In this document: positions 1 to 7,999 of the stretch, one piece after another
Layout of the letters: each line of letters starts with the position of its first letter
How positions within the stretch are numbered: position 1 is the first letter of the stretch
DNA from: Pseudogracilibacillus sp037072025
GTDB lineage: Bacteria > Bacillota > Bacilli > Bacillales > Amphibacillaceae
NCBI RefSeq assembly: GCF_037072025.1
Contig: NZ_JAXHDD010000003.1
Span: 88,755 to 152,754, forward strand
Reading direction: 5' to 3'
Length of the DNA stretch: 64,000 bases
Notes under the pieces: generated by a model
The model's database searches: none
What the model was told of the DNA's origin: nothing
What the model saw: the letters and a program-made list of their open reading frames with translations, nothing else
Position numbers and translations under genes: made by a program

Positions 1-1
1 T

Positions 2-496
2 TGTGTAGCATATGATGGAAAAATTATTGGAGCCAGTTCAAGTGTCATTGTCAACTATGATGAATATGGACACGATCATTCGTTTGAAGAAATTTCCGGG
101 AATAATTATATTACAAACCATAATCCGGAGGGCCGAAATCTGTATGGAATTGATGTCGTCGTTCATCCGGATTACCGCAATTTAAAAATCGGTCGCCGTT
201 TGTATGAGGAGCGGAGAAATTTATGTAAACGATTGAATTTAGAGAGTATTATTATTGGTGGTCGTATTCCGAATTACCATAAATATGCCGATACATTGAC
301 GGCGGAAGAATATGTGAGACAAGTGGAAAAGGGTGACATCTTTGACCCTGTAATTTGTTTTCAATTGGCGAACGGGTTTAAAATCAGGACTGTTAAAGCG
401 AATTATTTGATTGGTGATGAAGCCTCATTGGAATACGCAACGATTATGGAATGGGATAATCCTGATTATCGTCGTGAGAATAAAAATAAATTGTAA
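2..496 (+). CDS. GNAT-family N-acetyltransferase, C-terminal part (5' end outside window)
   Basis: The frame is open from the window edge to the stop. The visible part holds the acetyl-CoA-binding region of a GNAT fold (VVVHPDYRNLKIGRRLYEER) followed by a GGRIPNYHKYA block. That block is typical of the fused GNAT/carbon-nitrogen-hydrolase family (YhcX-like) of bacilli. The protein ends soon after this domain and no hydrolase domain follows. It is therefore either a stand-alone relative or a gene cut short, since a dispersed repeat begins about 75 bases downstream. The family assignment comes from motif recognition. Substrate is unknown. Confidence 0.65.
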   Translation, partial: CVAYDGKIIGASSSVIVNYDEYGHDHSFEEISGNNYITNHNPEGRNLYGIDVVVHPDYRNLKIGRRLYEERRNLCKRLNLESIIIGGRIPNYHKYADTLTAEEYVRQVEKGDIFDPVICFQLANGFKIRTVKANYLIGDEASLEYATIMEWDNPDYRRENKNKL

Positions 497-570
497 CTTC
501 TGATGGAAGATTTATGCAAATTGGAATAATGTATGCAGATCGGAATGAAATCATGCGTAATGGTTTTAAC

Positions 571-940
571 AGTAAGACAGCATGATCCCGCATTCGCGGA
601 AGCCACCATCTATCATGAAAAAGGTTTGTTTCCATACAAAAGTATAAATCCTTTCTTGACTCGCTCACTGGCTAAGAACGCGACATCCTGCCGCAACGCC
701 AGTACTAGCACGTCCTGGGACTGCGCATTCGCTCGTCCCATCGTAAAAATTTGTGCTCGTAAGTGCTACTTTCGTTCTCGCCGTAAAAGGCTTGCACTCT
801 AGAGCATAAGTGCAACATCACCTCTGTCTTTCGCCATTATGGCTCTGAGGATGGTCGACTAAGAACAGGCTTTGCGCCTAATGTCGGCATACCCCTAGTG
901 ATGAGGGCAAGTTTTCTTTAACGTATGCCAAGTTTTCTAA
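571..940 (+). repeat. Dispersed intergenic repeat, copy A
   Basis: This non-coding stretch shares long blocks with 23200-23490 and 36846-37093. The shared blocks are GCCACCATCTATCATGA, then GGTTTGTTT followed by CATACAAA, a GTACTAGCACGT-type core, and a final AAGTTTTCTAA tail. The tail follows a hairpin whose arms here are GGCATAC (886-892) and GTATGCC (923-929). Short ORFs across it are shadows. It lies between the GNAT gene and the permease promoter. Confidence 0.75.
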
Positions 941-943
941 AAG

Positions 944-986
944 AAACAGGGATGTACAGCCTTTGCAAAGGGATATCCCTGTTTTT
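944..986 (+). terminator. Rho-independent terminator
   Basis: Arms AAACAGGGAT (944-953) and ATCCCTGTTT (975-984) enclose an inner palindrome CCTTTGCAAAGG and are followed by a short T run. It would insulate the permease promoter from upstream transcription. Confidence 0.6.
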
Positions 987-987
987 G

Positions 988-1004
988 TTGGCATATATCT
1001 TGCA
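988..1004 (+). promoter_or_regulatory. Candidate sigma-54 (SigL) promoter
   Basis: TTGGCAT, five bases, then TTGCA. The -24 GG (990-991) and -12 GC (1002-1003) have the standard 12-base offset of the TGGCAC-N5-TTGCW consensus. It lies about 160 bases upstream of the amino-acid permease. SigL drives several amino-acid uptake and catabolic genes in bacilli. No enhancer-binding site was recognised. Confidence 0.55.
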
Positions 1005-1042
1005 AGTGAAATAGTTGGAAGAGAATTACATGAAGAGAAAAT

Positions 1043-1057
1043 TTGAAAACGGTTACG
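1043..1057 (+). promoter_or_regulatory. Candidate CcpA cre site
   Basis: TTGAAAACGGTTACG matches the cre consensus WTGNAANCGNWNNCW at 14 of 15 positions. It lies about 30 bases after the start point predicted from the sigma-54 promoter, a position where CcpA would act as a roadblock. This suggests carbon catabolite repression of the permease. Confidence 0.45.
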
Positions 1058-1162
1058 ATAGGGGGGAAGCCATATCTAATTCTGTTTATTTCGTTAGGTA
1101 TATTGTAAGCGATTGCATAGCTTAATCCTAAATAAAAAACTAAAACGATTTGGGGGAAAAAT

Positions 1163-2512
1163 ATGGGTCAGAAAACATCACTCAAAAGAAGTTTGGGAGT
1201 TTGGGCAATTGTTGCACTAGGTTTGGGGTATATGACGCCAACCGTTGTGTTTGATACGTTTGGAATTGTTTCGCGAATTTCGAACGGGGTTGTACCGCTC
1301 GCTTACCTTGTCGGGTTAATCGTGATGATTTTTACTGCAATCAGTTATGGAAAAATGGTGCGCGTTTTTCCGGATGCAGGTTCCGCCTATACATATACAA
1401 GGCGAACGATGGGGGAACATGTTGGATTTCTCGTAGGTTGGGCGTCTTTACTAGATTATTTATTATTGCCGATGGTTAACGCACTAATTATACGTATTTA
1501 TATGGGATCTTTATTTCCAGAAGTACCTGGTTGGGTCTGGGTAGTCATTTATGTCGCGATTGTCACTGCGATAAACGTGTACAGTATGCGCTCTACTTCA
1601 GGTTTAAATTTGATTCTCGTCGTTTTCACCGTTGCACTAGTTGCGATTTTTATCGTCATGGCTTCTTTCCAACTTTACAATGGTATGGGGGAAGGAACGT
1701 TATTTACGATTAAACCATTATGGCATCAAGATGTGGAAATGATTGCTGTCTTCACTGCCGCAACCGTGGTAGCATTTTCCTTCATTGGGTTCGATGCGAT
1801 CACAATGTATACGGAAGAAGCAAAAGATGCAAATACTGTGCCACGAGCGATTTTGGTTACGGTTATTCTTGGTGGAACTATCTTTTTTATCGCTGCTTAT
1901 TTTACACAAACATTATTCCCGGATCTTGGCGTGTTTAGTTTGTTAGATGATACATTACCTGAAATCGGATTATATGTAGGAGGGCAAGTTTTCCAGCTCA
2001 TTTTCCTGGCTGGAGCTTTTGCGGCAACCGTCGCTTCAGGACTTGCATCTCATGCGAGTGTTTCGCGCTTGTTGTACGTAATGGGACGAAATGGGGTGTT
2101 GCCGAAGCGGGCATTTGGGTATGTTCATCCGAAATTCCGAACCCCAGTTTTTACAGTTGTATTAACAGGAGTAGTCTCGTTGCTTGCGATTGGCCCAGAT
2201 CTCGAATTAATTGCTTCCGTAATTAATTTTGGTGCACTGATTGCGTTTACGTTTGTTAATCTCTCTGTTATTTCCTATTTTGTCGTGAGGAAAAAGCGCT
2301 ATAAAACTGGCAAGGATATCTTAGACTACTTAGTAATGCCAATTTTAGGTGCAGCGTTCACCGGAATTCTCTGGTACCACTTACATGCAGATGCATTTAT
2401 TGGCGGACTCACTTGGGTTGTCGTTGGAGTTATCTACATGTTGTATTTGACAAAGTTTTTCAAGAAAAAATTGGGTACATTTGAAGAATCAGAGATGGAC
2501 GAAATTGCATAA
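1163..2512 (+). CDS. APC-family amino acid permease
   Basis: A 449-residue, very hydrophobic protein with about 12 predicted membrane segments, the normal size for the amino acid-polyamine-organocation superfamily. The first helix carries the family glycine-rich stretch (ALGLGYMTP). A conserved FSFIGFDAITMYTEEAKD segment near residue 210 is typical of helix 6 of APC transporters. The ATG follows a strong GGGGGAA ribosome site. It stands alone behind a candidate sigma-54 promoter and cre site, so it probably imports an amino acid or amine used as carbon or nitrogen source. Substrate cannot be read from sequence. Confidence 0.85.
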   Translation: MGQKTSLKRSLGVWAIVALGLGYMTPTVVFDTFGIVSRISNGVVPLAYLVGLIVMIFTAISYGKMVRVFPDAGSAYTYTRRTMGEHVGFLVGWASLLDYLLLPMVNALIIRIYMGSLFPEVPGWVWVVIYVAIVTAINVYSMRSTSGLNLILVVFTVALVAIFIVMASFQLYNGMGEGTLFTIKPLWHQDVEMIAVFTAATVVAFSFIGFDAITMYTEEAKDANTVPRAILVTVILGGTIFFIAAYFTQTLFPDLGVFSLLDDTLPEIGLYVGGQVFQLIFLAGAFAATVASGLASHASVSRLLYVMGRNGVLPKRAFGYVHPKFRTPVFTVVLTGVVSLLAIGPDLELIASVINFGALIAFTFVNLSVISYFVVRKKRYKTGKDILDYLVMPILGAAFTGILWYHLHADAFIGGLTWVVVGVIYMLYLTKFFKKKLGTFEESEMDEIA

Positions 2513-2530
2513 TTTTAAGGAGACATTCAA

Positions 2531-2647
2531 GTTAGGGAAAAATTTGCAACTATAGAAGGAAATAAATCCGAGTTAATAAAAACGATTCAGGATGTCGTAC
2601 AAATTGATACTGTCGTTGGCAATGAAAAGGTAGGACAGCCTGCATAA
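2531..2647 (+). pseudogene. Possible gene remnant after the permease
   Basis: An open frame without a usual start codon begins right after the permease behind a ribosome-site-like AAGGAG. It ends inside the tail fragment of the dispersed repeat. The translated text (SELIKTIQDVVQIDTVVGN) reads like real protein but I cannot assign a family. A gene cut by the repeat is the simplest explanation. Confidence 0.25.
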
Positions 2648-2703
2648 GTGTATCTAAGGCACTCGCCATTAAGGCTTGGCTAATGTCAAGTTTTCTAAAA
2701 AGA
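2641..2703 (+). repeat. Dispersed intergenic repeat, copy B (3' fragment only)
   Basis: Only the terminal part is present: AAGGCACTCGCCATTAAGGC, then CTTGGCTAATG and the tail CAAGTTTTCTAAAA. It matches the last 50-60 bases of the copies ending at 940, 23490 and 37093. It lies directly before the IS91-like element. Confidence 0.6.
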
Positions 2704-2761
2704 TAAGAAAGTATAAAATTTGGGTCTACCATAGTGTGTGTCACTGTGGTATTTTTAATAT

Positions 2762-3998
2762 ATGGAGAAAAACATATTAAAACAAATCTTCTTTGATAAC
2801 AATCAACATTGGGAGTCATTTAAAAAGAAATATGGAGCTAGAATCCGTCCAGTAGTCATCAAGGAGGTTTAGAAGTTTCGTGACTGCGGAAATCCAAAAA
2901 ATGGATTTAAACTCTTTGTTTGCGAAGGCTGCCATGATGTTCGAAAAGTTCCTTACCGATGTAAAGGTCGCTTTTGCACAACATGTTCACTTGGTGAGAG
3001 TGAAGAATGGAGCCGTTTATTAACGGAAGATGTGTTACAGGTGAACCATCGACATATTATATTTACGATTGATGAAGGGTTACGCGAAATATTTTTGTTG
3101 CATCGTCATCTCTTAAAACCTTTGATGGATGAGGCCGCCAAACTAATTTCAGATTACTTTGGAAAGAAAGCAAAGGTAAAACCAGGTATCATAGCTGGTT
3201 TACATACATTTGGTTCAAGAGTGAACTTTAATCCGCATGTACATATGTTGGTGACAATGGGAGGAATAACAAAAAAGGGAGAATGGAAAGGATATGATTT
3301 TATCCCTTTTCAAATGCTCAGGAAGCAGTGGCAGACCGTTGTATTAAAGTTAATCCGAAAAAACCTGTCCAATAAAGAAAAGAAACAGGTTCAGCCTCGC
3401 TTACAAAAGGCTTTTTCCGAAAATGGAGAAGGCTTCTATGTGTATGCCCCAAAACAAAGAGGAAAAATAAAGGATCAATTACGCTACATTGGTCGTTATA
3501 TGCGTCGACCGGCGATTGGAATCAATCGAGTTGAGGCATATGATGGACAATATGTCACATACAAGTATATTGATAAAAAGATAAGCAAGAGAAGCGTGAA
3601 ACGCTGATGGTAGAAGAGTTTATTATCGTTTAATCCGTCATATTCCGGATGAACAATTCAAAACGATTCGTTATTATGGCATGTATTCGAGAAGAAGTAA
3701 AAGCTTAAGCAAAAAAATGCTAACTGCATGGCAACAAGGAAGAAAACGTTGGATACTGAAAGTAAAGAAAACATTACGCCGCCAAACCTGGAGAGAGCGT
3801 GTTATTTCTAGTGGTCAAAAAGATCCCATGATATGCCCGCACTGCGACAATAATTATGAGTACATGGGAGAAGTCTGTCCTGAAGATGGCAGATTGGAAA
3901 TAAAAGTGGCATTAACCGTTGAAGCAAGAAATTATATGAAAAGGGTGATTGCTTATCTCGAAGAAACCCCGGAGCCAAAACAAACGAAAGAGGAATAA
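2762..3998 (+). pseudogene. IS91-family-like transposase, disrupted
   Basis: Starts with MEKNILKQIF and carries an N-terminal zinc-binding region (CEGCHDVRKVPYRCKGRFCTTC read across the frame). A rolling-circle-type domain with a metal-binding HxH (NPHVHMLV) follows, then RYIGRYMRRP and a C-terminal zinc ribbon (CPHC). It is broken by an in-frame TAG at 2870-2872 and by frame changes near 3575-3650. The second half is read in another frame from about 3620 to 3998. Known family members transpose by a HUH mechanism. This copy should be inactive. The element ends could not be fixed. Confidence 0.7.
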
Positions 3999-4038
3999 AA
4001 AGAAAATAGGAACCGATCATCTAAAACCCAAAAAAACA

Positions 4039-4236
4039 ATGATCAATTATCATTGTTTAATGTGTCATGAAGTGGAAAAAATTCCTTATGACGTTGTTAG
4101 GGACTTTGATTTAATGGATGGAGGAGATCCTACGACCCCACCAAGATTCAGCTGTGAACAATGCGGAGAAGAAATGTATCCAGAGTATTACAAAGGAGTA
4201 CATGGACAGGAATACAAATTATCGGATATTCTCTAG
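4039..4236 (+). CDS. Small zinc-ribbon protein next to the IS91-like transposase
   Basis: A 65-residue protein with two CxxC pairs (CLMC near the start and CEQC in the middle), so a likely zinc ribbon. The middle part is acidic (DFDLMDGGDP). The start is uncertain: the frame is open back to 3949, overlapping the transposase end, and no clear ribosome site precedes this ATG. It is followed at once by a good terminator, so it is probably co-transcribed with the transposase as a passenger or accessory gene. I do not recognise the family. Confidence 0.5.
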   Translation: MINYHCLMCHEVEKIPYDVVRDFDLMDGGDPTTPPRFSCEQCGEEMYPEYYKGVHGQEYKLSDIL

Positions 4237-4255
4237 TCATGGAGAGAGAGAAAGG

Positions 4256-4281
4256 ACCGGGCCGTCTTTTGCCCGGTTTTT
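4256..4281 (+). terminator. Rho-independent terminator
   Basis: Perfect 7-bp GC-rich stem ACCGGGC (4256-4262) / GCCCGGT (4271-4277) followed by TTTT. It ends the transposase/zinc-ribbon unit. Confidence 0.8.
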
Positions 4282-4581
4282 CTAAACACAGAGGGGAGCA
4301 AGCGTAGCGCGGTAGGAATTTTAAAAAATTCACCATTTCTAGTGTCCAATTTCTTGACATAGATCCATTCTTATCTTTTATTCTAAATACAAATTAGCTT
4401 TTATTATACGCTTGTGACTTATGTTTTACTTTAAAACCGAACATATCATTTATTGGAAATTTGCTTTTACTTATTTATCTTGATGACTAGAATCTGAGTT
4501 CCTCTACTTGTGTGGTTATGGCTAATAACTCAAGTGTTTCAGCACAAAAAGGTCTTTTTATTACACCTAACTAGTTTTATT
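4282..4581. other. Intergenic stretch
   Basis: About 300 AT-rich bases between the IS91-like unit and the end of yxeA. I see no gene. It probably contains the right end of the IS91-like element, which has no terminal inverted repeats to mark it. Confidence 0.4.
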
Positions 4582-4902
4582 CTATGGCATTTCATCCTCA
4601 TTTATAAACTCGTATTCTATTGAGTACGCTCCTTTCGCGAGCACTCTTATGAATGTGCCTGGTTCGAGCCTCGTGCTGGAGCTAAATACCACTTGTTTTG
4701 TTTTATTGTTTTTGTTAATCCCTTCTAGATCATACTTAAACCTTCCGTCATCATCTATAGGTTCATCTTCATCTTGAATCTCCACATAGACATATTCTTC
4801 ATCAATCAATGGATTAAAACGATCAAATATCTCTTGAAAGAAGAAGTATAGACTTGCAATTGTAATAATTAGAACGAGACATGAGATAAGAATTTTTTTC
4901 AT
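4582..4902 (-). CDS. yxeA: YxeA-family secreted/membrane-anchored protein
   Basis: A 106-residue protein starting MKKILISCLVLIITIASLYF, an uncleaved signal or anchor helix, followed by a small acidic extracellular domain (EEYVYVEIQDEDEP). This is the layout of the YxeA (DUF1093) family. The ATG at 4902 is chosen because AAAGGA precedes it; an in-frame start lies nine codons upstream. It closes the permease-containing operon exactly as yxeA follows yxdLM in B. subtilis. Function is unproven. The context suggests a helper of peptide resistance. Confidence 0.7.
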   Translation of the reverse strand: MKKILISCLVLIITIASLYFFFQEIFDRFNPLIDEEYVYVEIQDEDEPIDDDGRFKYDLEGINKNNKTKQVVFSSSTRLEPGTFIRVLAKGAYSIEYEFINEDEMP

Positions 4903-4918
4903 ACAATATTTTTCCTTT

Positions 4919-6841
4919 CTATAAAGCATTTGTTACGATGCTTTTGTAATACCGAATGGTAACCACGGTAAACATCAAATAGATAACAATATAAGCCGCC
5001 ATACTAATTATAATTGGGGTGAGCATACTTGCGGCCATGAGAACAGAACCTACATTAAGAGCAAAAGCAGCGTGAATTAACCCAATTCCCAGAGGAATTA
5101 AATAAACAAAGAGCTGTTTACGGATGATGCCTTTCATTATATCGTTTACTTGAAAACCGAGTTGTCGCAGTGTCCGATAATGGTTTTTTTCTTGCTCAGC
5201 CTCTGTCATTTGTTTAAAGTACAAAATACTTCCCGTTGAAAGGAGAAACACAAAGCCTAAAAAGCCAGCGATGAAAATGAGCAACCCGAAGGCTTGAAAC
5301 GATCCTTTGTATGTGGAATAAAAGTCAGAGATATACTCGTCGCTGTCCACATTCGTTTGAAAGATGTCAGATGCAGTATCTGATTTCTCCGTATCCAACA
5401 ACTGAAATGTCTCAAAGGTCAAAAATTCTGTGTGTTCATCCTCCTGGATGTTGTCTCTCATTCTCTCGAAGGTTTCTTCCGAAACAAGTAATTGTTCGCC
5501 ATAGAATAGGTAATTCATCACATTTTCAAGTTTAAACTTGGAGACAGTTAATTGATTTTCTGCATCGTTTGCTGCATACTGCACGTCTTTCGGAAATGAA
5601 ATCTCCCTTCCTTCTATAACGGTTCGCGAATTATAATAGATCGCTTCATCATCTTGGGGGGGCTCAACATCTAATCCAGCCTTCGCCATCTGCTCTGCTG
5701 AGAAAACCATAAACGTGCTGTGACGGTTGTCTATATTTGGATTCTTCTCCACCCATGTGCCATCAAATCGTATGGCATCTAGTTGATGATAATCGAATTC
5801 TATCTGCTCCTCTTCCAATCTACTTGATATAATAGCGGCTTCCTCCTGCATATTTTCCACTGCAAAATCAAAAGGCATCGCCAATCTCGTATCGTCTTCG
5901 GTTGAATAATATAAGGAATATGAAAGTGAAATCATCGTAATCGCCATAGCAGACAATGTAGTAATTAAGGTTAACGAATTAGCATGACCTTTCATACTGT
6001 GCATTAATGGTGCTACCGACAAGCTATTATACAAGCCAAGATTGCCATTTTTCCTTTTTCGAAAAACATATAATATCCAGCTTATTGTTGTACGGAAAAA
6101 TAAATAGGTTCCTGTTATGGTACTGGCGAGAACTAATAACATAAGATACAGTAGCAAATCTGCATGGACTACAATCAAGGTAGAAACATAATAGCCAAAC
6201 CCTATAAGGCTTAACCCTGTTAGCCCTAAAATACCTGAAACAATACTTGGTTGTTTGACAAAGTGATCATTTTTATTATTTGCTTGAAACAATTGAAGGA
6301 GTGTACTGCGATAAACCGTCAATATAATTTGTAAGGAAGTGATAGCAATTAAGCAAATAAAAACAGCAATTGTTTGGATAACTGCTTGGGTGGAGAAGGT
6401 TAAGCCCACCATAACTTCAAGGTCTATAAGTTTTATAAACAGTAAAAGAAAGAGTCGCGAGAACAAAACTCCAACTATCATTCCGATAAGTAAAGCTCCT
6501 AGACCAAGAATAGAATGTTCCGCAATCAGCACCCTAGCAACCCAAGCTTTAGACAACCCAATTAACTGATACAATCCGATTTCTTGACTGCGTCTTCTAA
6601 TAAAGATGTTCGTAGCATACATCGTAAACACAATGGTAATGAAAATGAGTAATATTCCGGCGACTTGAAATGCCGTTGCGAAATTTATGCTATCTTCAGA
6701 TATATTAACAATGGCTTGGTCATTTTGTAAGGTAGAAAAGATAAAATACAAACTTATGCTAAAGATCATTGCGAAAAAATAGAGATAATACATTTTGATG
6801 TTTTTTCGCATGCTGCGAATCACTAATTTTTGTGTGGTCAT
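4919..6841 (-). CDS. yxdM: Bce-type ABC transporter permease (YxdM-like)
   Basis: A 640-residue protein with ten predicted membrane segments: one at the N-terminus, two groups of three before residue 310, and three at the C-terminus. A large extracellular domain lies between segments 7 and 8 (about residues 310-520). This is the layout of BceB/PsdB/YxdM permeases, where the outer domain senses or handles antimicrobial peptides. FtsX-like folds are seen near both ends. Its start overlaps the sequence just after the ATPase stop, so the two are translationally coupled. It should form the transporter with the ATPase and signal flux to the kinase. Confidence 0.85.
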   Translation of the reverse strand: MTTQKLVIRSMRKNIKMYYLYFFAMIFSISLYFIFSTLQNDQAIVNISEDSINFATAFQVAGILLIFITIVFTMYATNIFIRRRSQEIGLYQLIGLSKAWVARVLIAEHSILGLGALLIGMIVGVLFSRLFLLLFIKLIDLEVMVGLTFSTQAVIQTIAVFICLIAITSLQIILTVYRSTLLQLFQANNKNDHFVKQPSIVSGILGLTGLSLIGFGYYVSTLIVVHADLLLYLMLLVLASTITGTYLFFRTTISWILYVFRKRKNGNLGLYNSLSVAPLMHSMKGHANSLTLITTLSAMAITMISLSYSLYYSTEDDTRLAMPFDFAVENMQEEAAIISSRLEEEQIEFDYHQLDAIRFDGTWVEKNPNIDNRHSTFMVFSAEQMAKAGLDVEPPQDDEAIYYNSRTVIEGREISFPKDVQYAANDAENQLTVSKFKLENVMNYLFYGEQLLVSEETFERMRDNIQEDEHTEFLTFETFQLLDTEKSDTASDIFQTNVDSDEYISDFYSTYKGSFQAFGLLIFIAGFLGFVFLLSTGSILYFKQMTEAEQEKNHYRTLRQLGFQVNDIMKGIIRKQLFVYLIPLGIGLIHAAFALNVGSVLMAASMLTPIIISMAAYIVIYLMFTVVTIRYYKSIVTNAL

Positions 6842-6843
6842 TG

Positions 6844-7617
6844 CTAATTGCCTCCTCCAAGAACAGCTTGCATATCAAGAATGTCCTTAAAGAAGGATTC
6901 TCTTGTTTTCTCTCCTCGGTACAATTCAGAAAAAATGGTTCCGTCCTTCAGAAAGACAACACGATTACAATAGCTAGAGGCCAGCGGGTCATGAGTAACC
7001 ATTACAATAGTAACTTGTCGTGTTTGGTTGATCTCATGTAAATTCTCTAATAAATTAGAGGCAGCTTTTGAATCAAGGGCTCCGGTAGGCTCATCAGCAA
7101 ATACTAGTGAAGGCGAATGAATTAACGCTCGTGCTGCAGAAGTTCTTTGCTTTTGACCACCTGAAATTTCAGAAGGGTACTTATTCGCTAACTCCTTAAT
7201 TCCTAATATCTCTGCGATGGTATTAAACTCTGTTTCAGCCTGAGCTGTGCTTATTTTTGTTAACGAAACAGGTAACAAAATGTTTTCTTTCACCGTCAAC
7301 GTATCAAGTAAGTTGTAGTCCTGAAAAATAAAGCCTAGATGCCGGCGGCGAATGTTTGAAAGTTGGTTATCTTTCAGGTTAGAAATCTCGTTCCCATTTA
7401 TAACAATGTTGCCATCTGTGGCACGATCAATTGTAGCTAACGTATTAAGAAGCGTTGTTTTACCTGAGCCTGAAGGCCCCATGATACCCACAAATTCACC
7501 TTCAAACACACGAAGGTCGATTCCATTTAAGACTTGTTGAGCATTTCCCTTTGAACCATAGGATTTACGTACTCCTTCAGCGCTTAAAACAGTATTAGCT
7601 GTCTGTTGAATTGTCAT
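6844..7617 (-). CDS. yxdL: Bce-type ABC transporter ATPase (YxdL-like)
   Basis: A 257-residue ATPase. Walker A is GPSGSGKTTLL, the Q-loop is FIFQDYNLLDTLTVKEN, the signature is SGGQKQR, Walker B is LVFADEPTGALD and the switch is MVTHD. ATG at 7617 is preferred over the longer frame because GGAGTG lies 8 bases before it. It belongs to the MacB/LolD-like group that pairs with large permeases. A BceR-type inverted repeat sits about 90 bases upstream, so the transporter genes are probably induced separately by the neighbouring two-component system. Confidence 0.88.
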   Translation of the reverse strand: MTIQQTANTVLSAEGVRKSYGSKGNAQQVLNGIDLRVFEGEFVGIMGPSGSGKTTLLNTLATIDRATDGNIVINGNEISNLKDNQLSNIRRRHLGFIFQDYNLLDTLTVKENILLPVSLTKISTAQAETEFNTIAEILGIKELANKYPSEISGGQKQRTSAARALIHSPSLVFADEPTGALDSKAASNLLENLHEINQTRQVTIVMVTHDPLASSYCNRVVFLKDGTIFSELYRGEKTRESFFKDILDMQAVLGGGN

Positions 7618-7707
7618 CTCGTACACTCCAATCAAGTTGATATAGATACAGTTTAGTTCTTTATTGACTCTATGTCGCACGCTTAAGATGATAAAATAGC
7701 GTTGAAT

Positions 7708-7723
7708 GTGATATTTTTGTCAC
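7708..7723 (-). promoter_or_regulatory. Candidate BceR/YxdJ-type operator
   Basis: GTGATATTTTTGTCAC is an inverted repeat with 6-base arms and a 4-base spacer (one mismatch). On the coding strand it reads GTGACAAAAATATCAC. It resembles the TGAC-AAAA-TGTCA type boxes used by Bce-like response regulators. It lies about 90 bases before the ATPase start and inside the gap that separates the regulator genes from the transporter genes. Confidence 0.5.
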
Positions 7724-7810
7724 TTAAAGAATGAAAAGTGCAAAACGCTTTTTTAATACGTAGAGATTGGAGTGACTCAACTGAGATAAAGGAAACGGGA
7801 CGACGGAAGT

Positions 7811-7824
7811 AGTCAACGTTGACT
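7811..7824. promoter_or_regulatory. Perfect 14-bp palindrome between kinase and transporter genes
   Basis: AGTCAACGTTGACT, a perfect palindrome in the 380-base gap between the kinase end and the ATPase start. It could be a regulator site. Nothing in the window names the protein. Confidence 0.35.
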
Positions 7825-7999
7825 TGTCATGACTTATCGTAGGGCGTGACATGAAATTTCCTAGTTTTTGTGATTGGAGCAGGATATGGCTATTCTTCAA
7901 TATTAATGAAATCATGAAAAACTTTATGGTTTCTCTTATCTTTCAAATAAAAGGCTGTCATGTCATGAATAGATCCCAACTACTTCGTTATAGTTCAAT

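Noticed and set aside
444..802. Overlapping short ORFs on both strands
   Set aside because: They lie in the dispersed repeat; the same peptide (KDLYFCM) appears in copy C only because the DNA is repeated.
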